In this document: positions 36,566-44,815 of the stretch, piece by piece
Position numbering within the stretch: the stretch's first letter is position 1
Layout: every line of letters begins with the position of its first letter
NCBI RefSeq assembly: GCF_023667495.1
Contig: NZ_JAMOZL010000009.1
Location: forward strand, 315,725-379,724
Length of the DNA stretch: 64,000 nt
From: Dyadobacter sp. MSC1_007
Lineage (GTDB): Bacteria > Bacteroidota > Bacteroidia > Cytophagales > Spirosomataceae
Reading direction: 5' to 3'
Translations under genes and position numbers: made by a program
The notes under the pieces: model-generated
Seen by the model: only the letters and a program-made list of their open reading frames with translations
Databases searched by the model: none
Told to the model about the DNA's origin: nothing

Positions 36566-37396
36566 ATGAGACGATTCTTTTACTCCTTTTGTGTCTTTTG
36601 TCTGATAGCGTCTTGCAAGCAGAAAGAAAAGCCGGACACAGCAATAAAGTATGGCTCAAATAACGGGAAATACCAAACGATACAGGGAATCAAGATTTAT
36701 TATGAGGAGTATGGCGGCGGTATGCCGTTGTTGCTTTTACATCAGGGGCTTGGTTCGATCGAGAATTTGAGCGGGATTATTCCTGAGCTCGCCAAGCATT
36801 TCAGGGTTATTGCCCCAGACGCACCAGGCCATGGCCGCTCTGAGCATGCCGATAGCCTGAGCGGTGAGTTGCTTGCCGATTACTGTTCGGCACTTATTGA
36901 CTCCCTTGGGCTGGATAGCGCATATGTTTTCGGATGGAGCACAGGGGGCAATACCGCGCTGTTACTAGGGGCAAACAGGCCGGACAAAATTAAGAAGATA
37001 GTCAGCGGCGCTTCAAATACGAAGTCAAGCGGACTGACGCAAGAGGCCCGCGACCTGTTGAAGGAATACACAGTAGAAGCAGTGAAGGAAGATAAAGACT
37101 GGCTTGCGCACTATCAGAGTATGAACCCCCAGCCAGAGAAATGGATTAAGTTTTGGCAGGACAATCAAAGAATGTGGGCAAGAGAGATCAAGGTGCCAGG
37201 CGAGAAACTTTCATCGATCACCGTCCCTGTGTTGGTCATACGAGGTGACCGTGACCTGGTCAGCCTGGAACATAGCGTCGAAATCTTCCGGTCGCTTAAA
37301 AAGGGGCAATTGTGTATATATCCAAACGCGGGCCACGAAATGCCAGATGAGAATGGAGATGAGCTCAGCAGGATCGCAATCGACTTTCTAAAATAG
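36566..37396 (+). CDS. Lipoprotein alpha/beta hydrolase
   Basis: 276 residues. The start RRFFYSFCVFCLIASC is a lipoprotein signal with a lipobox ending at Cys17. Hydrolase motifs: LLHQGLGSIENLSG oxyanion loop, APDAPGHGRS, nucleophile Ser in GWSTGGNTALL, acid Asp in VIRGDRDLVS, His in NAGHEMPD. All triad positions are present. It is membrane-anchored in the periplasm; the substrate is unknown. Confidence 0.87.
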   Translation: MRRFFYSFCVFCLIASCKQKEKPDTAIKYGSNNGKYQTIQGIKIYYEEYGGGMPLLLLHQGLGSIENLSGIIPELAKHFRVIAPDAPGHGRSEHADSLSGELLADYCSALIDSLGLDSAYVFGWSTGGNTALLLGANRPDKIKKIVSGASNTKSSGLTQEARDLLKEYTVEAVKEDKDWLAHYQSMNPQPEKWIKFWQDNQRMWAREIKVPGEKLSSITVPVLVIRGDRDLVSLEHSVEIFRSLKKGQLCIYPNAGHEMPDENGDELSRIAIDFLK

Positions 37397-37537
37397 AATC
37401 AGATGAATCGCCCGCCTAGATGCATTCTTCGGTCCTGCCCGAACGATTTAATCTAAGGTTGATCCCACCGCTTTGAAATGTGAAATGATTCTTACGTTAT
37501 TGCGGAGATAATTTTTCACTTCAAAATTAAAACAAGC

Positions 37538-38359
37538 ATGAGCACGCTGAAATTAAGGGATGGGGCCGAGATGTTCTACAAAGATTGGGGCACAGGGCAG
37601 CCTATCGTCTTTCATCATGGCTGGCCACTTTCAGGGGATGATTGGGACAATCAGATGATGTTTTTCCTTCAAAAAGGCTTCCGCGTAATTGCCCATGATC
37701 GCCGTGGGCACGGCCGGTCTTCCCAAACATATCAGGGTCATGAGATGGATACGTATGCCGCTGACGTAGCTGAGCTGGCAGAACACCTTGATCTGAAAGA
37801 CGCCATACATATCGGCCATTCAACGGGTGGGGGAGAAGTGATTCATTATGTCAATAGGCACGGGAAGGGAAGGGTGGCAAAAGCTGTGCTGGTAAGTGCT
37901 GTAACGCCGATCATGGTACAGACGGAAAGCAACCCTGAAGGTGTGCCTATGAGCGTCTTCGATGAAATTCGGCTACTTACTGCTACCGAAAGGCCACAGT
38001 ATTTCAAGGATTTCTCGTTGGCTTTCTATGGCTATAACCGCGAAGGAGCGGTAGAGAAACAAGGTGTGCGCGACAATTGGTGGCGGCAGGGGATGATGGG
38101 AAGCGTCCTTGCGCATTATGAATGCGTTCAGGCTTTTTCAGCAACGGATTTTACCGAAGATCTAAAAAACGTAGACATCCCGGTATTGGTGCTGCATGGC
38201 GAGGATGATCAGATTGTGCCTTATCAGATAACTGCATTGAAAGCTGCAAAGCTTTTGAAAAATGGCACGTTGATCACATATCCCGGCTTCCCGCACGGAA
38301 TGCCGACAACCGAAGCTGAAACCATCAACAAGGATATCTTAGCGTTTATCACGCAATAA
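37538..38359 (+). CDS. Alpha/beta hydrolase of the non-heme chloroperoxidase type
   Basis: 273 residues, cytosolic. A full set of motifs of the cofactor-free haloperoxidase/esterase family: FHHGWPLSGDDWDNQMMFF, AHDRRGHGRSSQ, GHSTGGGEVIHYV with the nucleophile Ser, VLHGEDDQIVPY with Asp, and GFPHGMPT with His. Length and pattern are typical. These enzymes act as esterases or perhydrolases and make peracids from acetate and H2O2 in vitro. A strong terminator follows. Confidence 0.9.
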   Translation: MSTLKLRDGAEMFYKDWGTGQPIVFHHGWPLSGDDWDNQMMFFLQKGFRVIAHDRRGHGRSSQTYQGHEMDTYAADVAELAEHLDLKDAIHIGHSTGGGEVIHYVNRHGKGRVAKAVLVSAVTPIMVQTESNPEGVPMSVFDEIRLLTATERPQYFKDFSLAFYGYNREGAVEKQGVRDNWWRQGMMGSVLAHYECVQAFSATDFTEDLKNVDIPVLVLHGEDDQIVPYQITALKAAKLLKNGTLITYPGFPHGMPTTEAETINKDILAFITQ

Positions 38360-38397
38360 CGCGTCATAGGGCGCTGATGAGTTGTCAGACGGGAAGG

Positions 38398-38432
38398 AAG
38401 GGCCGGCAGCACTTTGGTGCCCGGCCCTTTTT
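38398..38432 (+). terminator. Intrinsic terminator after the chloroperoxidase-like gene
   Basis: AGGGCCGG (38399-38406) pairs with CCGGCCCT near 38420-38428 and the stem ends in a run of five T (38428-38432). An inner CAC/GTG pairing extends it. It lies 39 bases after the hydrolase stop and is the clearest Rho-independent terminator in the window. Confidence 0.8.
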
Positions 38433-38438
38433 CATGGT

Positions 38439-38494
38439 GCTGGTACTTTAGTATGATGTCCAATTACGTAATTTGGTACTAAAGTATGACCAGC
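38439..38494. repeat. Inverted repeat with TACTTTAGTA / TACTAAAGTA arms
   Basis: The arms GCTGG-TACTTTAGTA (38439-38453) and TACTAAAGTA-TGA-CCAGC (38477-38494) are complementary apart from the TGA inserted in one arm. They are 23 bases apart. Each arm also contains TGGTACT...AGTATGA in the same direction, so the element is both direct and inverted. Position, 80 bases before the VOC gene, suggests a regulator site for a dimeric protein such as an HxlR/MarR type. Confidence 0.5.
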
Positions 38495-38573
38495 GAGTTG
38501 TTTGCCGTCCTTAGTTTTGCCGCTGTAATAGTTTTAATAGTATATAAAAAACAACAGCTCAAAGACAATCGAC

Positions 38574-38972
38574 ATGGAAAAGCAAATCACAACATTTCTG
38601 ACATTCCAGGAAAACAATGCCGAAGAAGCTATGAACTTCTACATCGGACTATTTGATAATTCCAAAGTTATAGAGTTGCAACGCCATGCGAGCGGTGGAC
38701 CGGCCAAAGAAGGGTCCATTTTGATAGCCAAATTCGAACTGAACGGAAAGCAATTCATTTGTAGCGACAGCTTTGTAAAACACCAGTGGACTTTTTCACC
38801 GGCAATTTCAATGTACGTCGAATGCAGCACAGAAGACGAGCTCGAAAAGCTGTTCGATAATCTCTCTGACAATGGTAATGTATATATGCCATTGGATAAC
38901 TACGGATTCAGCAAGAAATTCGGGTGGGTTGGAGATAAATTTGGCGTTACCTGGCAATTAAATCTTCAATGA
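38574..38972 (+). CDS. VOC family (PhnB-like) protein
   Basis: 132 residues. Two beta-alpha-beta-beta units of the glyoxalase fold: ITTFLTFQENNAEEAMNFYI, VIELQRHASGGPAKEGSILI, KFELNGKQFICSDS, then the closing KKFGWVGDKFGVTWQL. This is the PhnB/3-demethylubiquinone-methyltransferase-like subgroup. It has no fixed function; some members are metalloenzymes or antibiotic-binding proteins. Confidence 0.87.
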   Translation: MEKQITTFLTFQENNAEEAMNFYIGLFDNSKVIELQRHASGGPAKEGSILIAKFELNGKQFICSDSFVKHQWTFSPAISMYVECSTEDELEKLFDNLSDNGNVYMPLDNYGFSKKFGWVGDKFGVTWQLNLQ

Positions 38973-38978
38973 GACGCA

Positions 38979-40211
38979 TCAAGGCACGGAACTGACGGGT
39001 GCTGCCTGATTTTTGTCCTTAATGAACGCTTCTGCAAGCGGGTAAATGTATTTAAGCAGATCAGCGGATGCATACCCATCCCGGTTTATGAGCATTGAGA
39101 TGGATAGATTATAGGCCGGAAACAATATTAACATACTTGTCCCTCCGGCCGCACTTCCTCCGTGATGGAGCTGTTGGACTTTTATACTTTTTTGAAACAA
39201 CAGCGTCGAATCATTTTTCCAGCCAAGCGCATAATTCAGGCTATTGATCTTGCCATTTTCAAGCTTTTGAGGCGTTGTAAGAAGTTGCTTGGTTTTAGCA
39301 TCCAGCAATGTGTTATTTAAAAATGCGTTACCGAGCTTCACCAGGTCAGACGGCGTGGAAAGGAACCCGCCCCCTGCCCATTTATTGCTGTTATTAACTT
39401 CAATTGCTTTTCGGAAAGAACTATCCTGTTTGTAAAAATTATAGAATTGGGCTCGCCCGGAAATCTGTTTATGCTTTTCGTCACCAACCGTATGGTGCAT
39501 ATTTAATGGAATAAATACCACTTTCTTCATGTAGGATAGGAAGTCGGTTTTAGCAGCCTGCTCAATGACGGCGCTGAGTACGGTGTAGTTGTAAGTAGAG
39601 TAACTAAACTTGGTTCCCGGCTGAAATAAAAGCGAATCGTGCTGAAATACCGCCATACTTTCTTTAATGCTATGATATTCAACATTACTATTGAACTCCG
39701 CATTTTTGTAGTTTCGGATACCTGAGGTATGTGCGGCCAGCTGTCGAAGTGTTATTGGGGGGTGAGATGGGTCAAAAAAAGGCAGGTATTTTTGAACCGG
39801 ATCATCTAACTCGACTAGATTTTCCAGGAGCAGTTTACCCAAGGCGATCGAAGTTATGGCCTTGGAGGTGCTGCCGACCCGGAATTGAGTAGTTGTATCA
39901 ACTGGTATTTGATTTTCAATATTCTGATAGCCGATAGCAGCCGCCCAGACAACTTGATCATCAATACCAACGGCCACAGATATGGCTGGCGTATTAATTT
40001 CCTCTTTCGCCTGGGACAGAATAGAGGTTCCCTGGTCGATTGCTTTGCTGTAATCAGTTTTTGTTTGGGTGCTTCGGGAGATGCGGCAACTGCTTAACAA
40101 CAAGCCTGCCAACAGCAGAATTATCCAGTAATGGCCGGTATAGATTTGTTTTTTCGATATTCTTTTAAACCGATCGACGCTGCGGAAACCGCCTGGTAGA
40201 TAGTGAAGCAT
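38979..40211 (-). CDS. Serine hydrolase of the class C beta-lactamase family (lipoprotein)
   Basis: 410 residues. Near residue 35 is a hydrophobic segment and lipobox (LLLAGLLLSSC), so the protein is a lipoprotein with an unusually long basic leader. The true start may lie downstream of 40211. Catalytic Ser-x-x-Lys is in RVGSTSKAITS, the Tyr-x-Asn motif is FSYSTYNYTVL, and the third motif is HHGGSAAGGTSM. It belongs to the penicillin-binding-protein/esterase group rather than a true beta-lactamase. The gene stands alone, and only 6 bases separate its stop from that of the convergent VOC gene. Confidence 0.87.
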   Translation of the reverse strand: MLHYLPGGFRSVDRFKRISKKQIYTGHYWIILLLAGLLLSSCRISRSTQTKTDYSKAIDQGTSILSQAKEEINTPAISVAVGIDDQVVWAAAIGYQNIENQIPVDTTTQFRVGSTSKAITSIALGKLLLENLVELDDPVQKYLPFFDPSHPPITLRQLAAHTSGIRNYKNAEFNSNVEYHSIKESMAVFQHDSLLFQPGTKFSYSTYNYTVLSAVIEQAAKTDFLSYMKKVVFIPLNMHHTVGDEKHKQISGRAQFYNFYKQDSSFRKAIEVNNSNKWAGGGFLSTPSDLVKLGNAFLNNTLLDAKTKQLLTTPQKLENGKINSLNYALGWKNDSTLLFQKSIKVQQLHHGGSAAGGTSMLILFPAYNLSISMLINRDGYASADLLKYIYPLAEAFIKDKNQAAPVSSVP

Positions 40212-40351
40212 ATATTGAATATTAGGTAATTAACAGCCCAAAGAGCTAGCATCACCTGCAAATGTTGCATATCAAGTACCAGGGTTTGTGACAAATTACC
40301 AGGATTTGCCGAAATTTCAGTTGCTGGGCTTTGTAAGCTTAGCATTCGCTC

Positions 40352-40855
40352 CTACTTCCGCTTATTTCGTCTAACATTGATCCAAAGCACAGGTCCGGAT
40401 TTCCATTGAGACAGATCGACAAAAGCGTCCTCGGGAACTACTGGGCCTCTTCCCCATGGGCGGGCGTAGCCATATGATGGCCTACGCGGGGATTCAGTTT
40501 CTTCTTCATCCCCGACGGGATCGTTGTGAAACACCGTTGTAGTGGTTCCATTCGGAGTGAAAACGACCGAAGTGTTGCCATTGTGAAAGGCAGTGGAGTG
40601 CGTTCCGTTGGGATTGACGATGATCGAGGTGTTACCATTGTGAAAGGAAGTCGAATGAGTTCCGTTGGGATTGACGATGATCGATGTGTTGCCATTGTTG
40701 AAAGCAGTGGAATGTGTGCCGTTAGAATTAACGATGATGGACGTACTACCATTATTGATAATATGAGAATGCGTCCCGTCAGAATTGAGCGCAACGCCCT
40801 GTGCATGGGAAACCAACGCGAAGCCCAGCATTGCCAATGTCAGTATTAGTTTCAT
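40352..40855 (-). CDS. Secreted protein with 19-residue tandem repeats
   Basis: 167 residues from the ATG at 40855. Signal peptide KLILTLAMLGFALVSHAQG. It is then made of repeats with consensus HSTAFHNGNTSIIVNPNGT: four good copies and partial ones at both ends. Afterwards come an acidic and proline-rich linker (GDEEETESPRRP) and a C-terminal stretch ending WINVRRNKRK. Asn, Gly, Thr and His dominate the repeats, so a beta-helix or beta-roll stack is likely. I know of no named family with this exact repeat. It may be a surface adhesin or ice/antifreeze-like stack; function unknown. Confidence 0.75.
   Translation of the reverse strand: MKLILTLAMLGFALVSHAQGVALNSDGTHSHIINNGSTSIIVNSNGTHSTAFNNGNTSIIVNPNGTHSTSFHNGNTSIIVNPNGTHSTAFHNGNTSVVFTPNGTTTTVFHNDPVGDEEETESPRRPSYGYARPWGRGPVVPEDAFVDLSQWKSGPVLWINVRRNKRK
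40545..40790 (-). repeat. 57-bp tandem repeat array inside the repeat protein gene
   Basis: Units start at 40545, 40602, 40659, 40716 and 40773, exactly 57 bases apart, so the frame is kept. The units beginning at 40602 and 40659 share a long identical stretch beginning GTTCCGTTGGGATTGACGAT, which points to recent duplication. The outer ones (40545, 40773) have diverged. Copy number may vary between strains. Confidence 0.85.
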
Positions 40856-41004
40856 GCGAAAGGGTAGATGACATGTATGTAACCAATTTAAACATAAAAA
40901 ATTGATTTGGAATAACGATTTGATCATATTAATGGCTACCATTCAACTGATGTTAATCGCCTGGATGGCATAGTCCAGTATCAGTTTCACATCCCTTAAA
41001 CGCC

Positions 41005-41670
41005 CTACGCACCTTTTGTTTTTTTCCTTTCGTTAAAGGCTTTGATATTCGCCGCTATAGTTGGAATACCATCCCGGATCCATCTTTTTTTTAGAGCTGA
41101 CTTATCTGCGTAAGTTACAATGTGATTTTCAAGCCGCGCGAGCATTTTCGGAAATGTCATACCGTCATATAGTTCGATACAAGCAAACGTATCTTTATAC
41201 AAGTTAATGTGCGCAAGGTTCCTGTCGTAGACCCCAGCAATAGTATCAGGTGATACGTAGTGTCCTCCTTCCAATACTCGCTGGCCAACTCTTGCTATAC
41301 AATCTGCGACTTTGTCCAAGCACAGATAATTAAGCTGAATTTGATAACCATTCTTTTCGAAAAGGTCCAGGTATGCCCAGTAGTCGGGATGAGATAGGGG
41401 AGTTTCCAGCACGAAATGTTCCTTGTTGGCGATAGCTATTTTCATAAAATTAAGAAGCTCCTTTTCCATCAGCCTTGTCGCCTCTGGAGTCAACATCTCA
41501 GCATTGACGCCTTCATCGGCAAGTTGCTGTTCAAAATTAGTTCGGTAGCGATCTCTGTCAAAAGAGACAATGCCATCGAACGCCTCCGGAAGCATGGTCT
41601 GAATATGTGTAGACTTACCTGCGCCGTTGGGTCCTGAAATTACTAGCAAAGTCGGCTTAGAGTAATTCAT
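41005..41670 (-). CDS. Zeta-toxin family P-loop kinase
   Basis: 221 residues from the ATG at 41670 (MNYSKPTLLVISGPNGAGKS). Walker A SGPNGAGKST is intact. Then SFDRDRYRTNFEQQ (substrate/acidic site) and HFVLETPLSHPDYWAYLDLF follow the zeta/PezT order. Zeta toxins phosphorylate UDP-N-acetylglucosamine and block wall synthesis. The start overlaps the end of the upstream 89-residue gene by 14 bases, as expected for a toxin-antitoxin pair. It lies directly downstream of the glycolipid operon, on the same strand. Confidence 0.88.
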   Translation of the reverse strand: MNYSKPTLLVISGPNGAGKSTHIQTMLPEAFDGIVSFDRDRYRTNFEQQLADEGVNAEMLTPEATRLMEKELLNFMKIAIANKEHFVLETPLSHPDYWAYLDLFEKNGYQIQLNYLCLDKVADCIARVGQRVLEGGHYVSPDTIAGVYDRNLAHINLYKDTFACIELYDGMTFPKMLARLENHIVTYADKSALKKRWIRDGIPTIAANIKAFNERKKTKGA

Positions 41671-41926
41671 ATTCCTCTCTGACGCGGTCTGCATCTGGGC
41701 CAGCCAAAACAGTCAACACTTTCGTTTTATACTGCGGGCCTACAGTGAATACTTGTTGAAGTTCGATTCGTCCATCGGGATACTCCCGGTATACTTGGCC
41801 CTCAGGGAGCTTATCCGATAGAATTAAGAATGGTAAATTGTTGCTGAAATTTTTGGCCCTGAGCGCTTTTATAGTTACAAGATATCGCTGCTTTTGGGTT
41901 TTTGAGCTAAAAGCCGGCTTTTTCAT
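41657..41926 (-). CDS. Small protein upstream of zeta toxin, putative antitoxin
   Basis: 89 residues, starting KKPAFSSKTQKQRYLVTIK, with a basic N-terminus, a central LPEGQVYREYPDGRIELQQV and an acidic end (AGPDADRVREEYELL). Its stop overlaps the toxin ATG by 14 bases, so the two are translated together. I do not recognise the classical epsilon antitoxin. The antitoxin role is inferred from position, size and coupling only. Confidence 0.65.
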   Translation of the reverse strand: MKKPAFSSKTQKQRYLVTIKALRAKNFSNNLPFLILSDKLPEGQVYREYPDGRIELQQVFTVGPQYKTKVLTVLAGPDADRVREEYELL

Positions 41927-42065
41927 CTTTGTTTAGCTTGTTAATTACTGTGCTATCGAGAAAGGTAAATTTACGAATTTTACTCGCAGCATCCAATAAG
42001 TTGCAATCAGGGTTGCTCGCATCCTTGGTGCCCTGCATAATGTGCCACGGGAGACCAGCAGTATA
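41907..42065 (-). CDS. Possible small protein before the antitoxin gene
   Basis: A frame that overlaps the antitoxin start by 20 bases. From a candidate ATG at 42065 it gives about 52 residues (MYTAGLPWHIMQGTKDASNP ... STVINKLNKDEKAGF); further upstream it stays open to a TTG at 42173. Composition is protein-like, with CNLLDAASKIRKFTFLDS looking helical. Family unknown; it may be a third module member or a remnant. Confidence 0.3.
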   Translation of the reverse strand, partial: YTAGLPWHIMQGTKDASNPDCNLLDAASKIRKFTFLDSTVINKLNKDEKAGF

Positions 42066-42236
42066 CATCGAGAGCCAAGCCACGAAGGGAGTCAATAGAT
42101 CTAATCTAATCTCTTGATGGGGAAAAGGGCAGAGTAAAGTTGTGCTCAGTTGAATATCCAGGAAGAAAATCAAATTTAGTTTGAAGTTGAGACGAGAGTC
42201 TGACGCTTTGTGGCCCCTAGCTCCTACAATGTATTA

Positions 42237-43529
42237 TTAACCTTTTTGAATCATCGCTTCAAGGCTACCTGCCAGGTTCGCAGACAAAATAACGGTCGCT
42301 TGATCAAGAATGCTTTCGGCAACTTCCCGAGTGAGAAACCCTTCATGTGAACAGAACGAAAAATCCATCTGTCCAAGAAATGTGCTGACAACGAGTGTGT
42401 TGCTATTGCGCCAGGGAAAACCGACGGAGGGGCTGTGTACGGCGAGCAGGGAGAAGGTATTGTAATCGGCAGGGATGTCCAGCACACCCATATTCGATAG
42501 GGTAAGATCATGGCTGCCTTTGCTGAAACGCATGTGGCGTAGTAGGGCGCCTGTCGAGGAGTGAAAATACTCAGTGATAACCATCATCTCAGCCGCGTTG
42601 ATTTTGTTTGCCTTCTCAATCAGGCTTTCGCTCATGGCCCGGGCCTGCTGCCAGAAATCTGTTTCCTGCCTTTTCTTGGAAAGTGATAGTTCTACGATCG
42701 GGGCGAAAGCGAAAAGATGGTCTTTTTTGATTTTATCAAGATACCTGCGAATATCCACCGGACTAATCACTTTATTACGGGCGTGCTTTCCGTTAACGGC
42801 CTGGAATGCAAGCAGAAGTGCCGTACATAATGCGGCCTGCACCGTGGTTTTTTCAGCTTTACATTTCCGGATCAATGCTGTGGACGTATCGCGGTCTATG
42901 GTTTGGCTCAACAGATAAAAATTCCCTTTTTGCTCAACCGGTTTAGGGTTAATAATCAAAAAAAAGCCTTTTGCAAGCCAGGAAAAGAGCTGGCCTTTCC
43001 ATTTGATTCTTTTACTTTTCGAAACAGCGTCCGGTACCAGGTTATTCACAGATCCAAAGTCCTCGTAAGGTTCCAGGGCCGTTTCGGGCGCGTCCAGCAA
43101 AAGCAACAGTTCCTTCATCAGCGTTACAAAACCTGATCCGTCACACACGCAATGCGGGCACACGAGCAGCAGATCCGAGACGCGGCCTGACTGCAACCAA
43201 ACCAGCCTGGCGGGTGGGTCGCGTTGAAGGTCAAATGGCATGGTCCATTCCAGCACACTTATCTCCTGCCAGTAAATCTCTGAGCTTCGCGGAAGTACCC
43301 TCACGGGGATCGGCGGGATGTTTGGATTTGTTATAAATGAAGGAAAACCTTTGCCGTCATGACTGATATTGACATTCAATAGCGGGTGTTTACGCTGTAC
43401 TTTCAGCAATGCAGCCCGCACCTGTGCGATGGTAAACGTTCCTTTAACGGTTACGGCAAAAACGCAGTTCACAGGCGCGAGCCCATCCGCATACATGATC
43501 CTTTCTCCGACGATGAGTCTTTTGTTCAT
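42237..43529 (-). CDS. Condensation-fold acyltransferase 1 (PHCVCDG variant)
   Basis: 430 residues, the last gene of the polyketide operon. It belongs to the condensation/acyltransferase superfamily (NRPS C domains, PapA, WS/DGAT). The active-site motif HHxxxDG reads PHCVCDG at residues 125-131: the catalytic second His (126) is kept, the first His is Pro. The partner motif late in the chain is QMDFSFCSHEGFL. It is one of three tandem paralogs, with motifs at identical positions. The ATGA overlap with the next gene upstream shows coupling. Likely role: acylate a sugar hydroxyl of the glycolipid. Donor unknown. Confidence 0.8.
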   Translation of the reverse strand: MNKRLIVGERIMYADGLAPVNCVFAVTVKGTFTIAQVRAALLKVQRKHPLLNVNISHDGKGFPSFITNPNIPPIPVRVLPRSSEIYWQEISVLEWTMPFDLQRDPPARLVWLQSGRVSDLLLVCPHCVCDGSGFVTLMKELLLLLDAPETALEPYEDFGSVNNLVPDAVSKSKRIKWKGQLFSWLAKGFFLIINPKPVEQKGNFYLLSQTIDRDTSTALIRKCKAEKTTVQAALCTALLLAFQAVNGKHARNKVISPVDIRRYLDKIKKDHLFAFAPIVELSLSKKRQETDFWQQARAMSESLIEKANKINAAEMMVITEYFHSSTGALLRHMRFSKGSHDLTLSNMGVLDIPADYNTFSLLAVHSPSVGFPWRNSNTLVVSTFLGQMDFSFCSHEGFLTREVAESILDQATVILSANLAGSLEAMIQKG

Positions 43530-44815
43530 TTCAAATCAAGGCTAGGGGTTAATTCAACACCGGTCAGGTTATCGGCCAGCAGTTGCATCGCTTTTTCACC
43601 GATGGCTACTGCTTCCTGGTATTTGAGAAAACCATCTTCTGATGCGAATGCAAAATCAATTTGCTGCCGGAAGGTCGAAATGACGATTTTGGTAGGGTTT
43701 CCCATCGGGAATTGGGAGTAAGGACTGTGTACTTCGGCAACCCGGAAAGTATCATAGTCCTCGCCTATATCGATACGGCCCAGGTTCGAAAAGTTAAAAT
43801 CATGCGGCCCTTTTCCTGCTTTGGCATAACGTATGCTTCGTGGGTACAATGGCACCAGATATTCTGTGAACATCAGCATTTTGCGCGCATTGGTGGAGGC
43901 GATCTCACTGTAAAGCCGCTCTTTCAACTGATTGGCCTGCTGCGGGAATGACAATTTTTGATTTCTGAGAAAAGGAATGCCTGCTACTGACGGGAATGCA
44001 AATAAGTGGTCCTTTTTGACTTCCGGCAAAAAACGCCGTATATCCACCGGACAGAAGATTTTACCTTTTAGCTTAAGGTGGGGCATGCTTTCAAAAGCTT
44101 TCATAAAAACAAGGCACAATGCGCTGTTGACGCTGATCCCTTCCTTTTTGCATCGGGCCAGGACTGCGGCAGTTTCTTCATTACTAAGCTTCCAGCGAAT
44201 GGTGTAAAAATGATCCTTCCGGATTTCCTTCATGTGGGATACCGTGCGCAGGTATATCCATGTGATGCCGGCGATGAGTCTTGCAGTGATCTTGTTAAGA
44301 ACGTTCCTCCGAACCTGATTAGGTATGAGCTCCCGAATGGACAAGGAAGTGTAAGGACTCAGTTCAATGTCGGGACGGTCTGTTATTTCAAGGATTTCGC
44401 GCATGATGGTAATTACCGACGTAGCATCGCAAATACAATGATGACATACCAGCATCAGCTCAGAGCAATGTTGGGCCCGGATCCATACCAGTCTAGCCAG
44501 GGGGCCACCGGCCATATCGAACATCGTTTTCCACTCTGTTTCTGCCTCGTTTTTCCAATGATCATCAGAAAATCTTCTCACAATGCGTAGTGGGATAGGA
44601 GATGCCTGCTCAGGTGTGGCATACCAAGGGATGCCCCTTACATCTTCTTCAACGGTTACATGGAGCAAGGGATGCTTGTTTTGCACCTTCCCAAGGGCAA
44701 CGTGAAGGTTCTCCTCCCGGAGCTGTCCGTCGATCCGGACTGTGAAAACCACGTTCACCGGCGTATTTGCGCCCGCATACATGGAAGCTTCCAGGAATCC
44801 CATGCGTCTTTTCAT
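43526..44815 (-). CDS. Condensation-fold acyltransferase 2 (HHCICDA variant)
   Basis: 429 residues, second of three paralogs. Active-site motif HHCICDA at residues 125-131: both His and the Asp are kept, the closing Gly is Ala. FNFSNLGRIDIGEDYDTF and QIDFAFASEDGFL are the conserved later stretches. It overlaps both neighbours by four bases (ATGA). It is predicted to transfer an acyl group to the glycosylated product. The differing motifs suggest a different acceptor or donor from its neighbours; no biochemical proof. Confidence 0.85.
   Translation of the reverse strand: MKRRMGFLEASMYAGANTPVNVVFTVRIDGQLREENLHVALGKVQNKHPLLHVTVEEDVRGIPWYATPEQASPIPLRIVRRFSDDHWKNEAETEWKTMFDMAGGPLARLVWIRAQHCSELMLVCHHCICDATSVITIMREILEITDRPDIELSPYTSLSIRELIPNQVRRNVLNKITARLIAGITWIYLRTVSHMKEIRKDHFYTIRWKLSNEETAAVLARCKKEGISVNSALCLVFMKAFESMPHLKLKGKIFCPVDIRRFLPEVKKDHLFAFPSVAGIPFLRNQKLSFPQQANQLKERLYSEIASTNARKMLMFTEYLVPLYPRSIRYAKAGKGPHDFNFSNLGRIDIGEDYDTFRVAEVHSPYSQFPMGNPTKIVISTFRQQIDFAFASEDGFLKYQEAVAIGEKAMQLLADNLTGVELTPSLDLK

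Noticed and set aside
38979..40211. Calling the serine hydrolase an antibiotic-resistance beta-lactamase
   Set aside because: The motifs are those of the broad class C/PBP-like esterase family, and no AmpR-type regulator is beside it.
40121..40345. 74-codon minus-strand frame before the beta-lactamase-like gene
   Set aside because: It overlaps the start of that gene out of frame; one hydrophobic stretch but no family or conserved start.
40545..40790. Regularly spaced repeats as a possible CRISPR array
   Set aside because: The 57-base units follow each other without spacers, keep a reading frame and lie inside a gene with a signal peptide.
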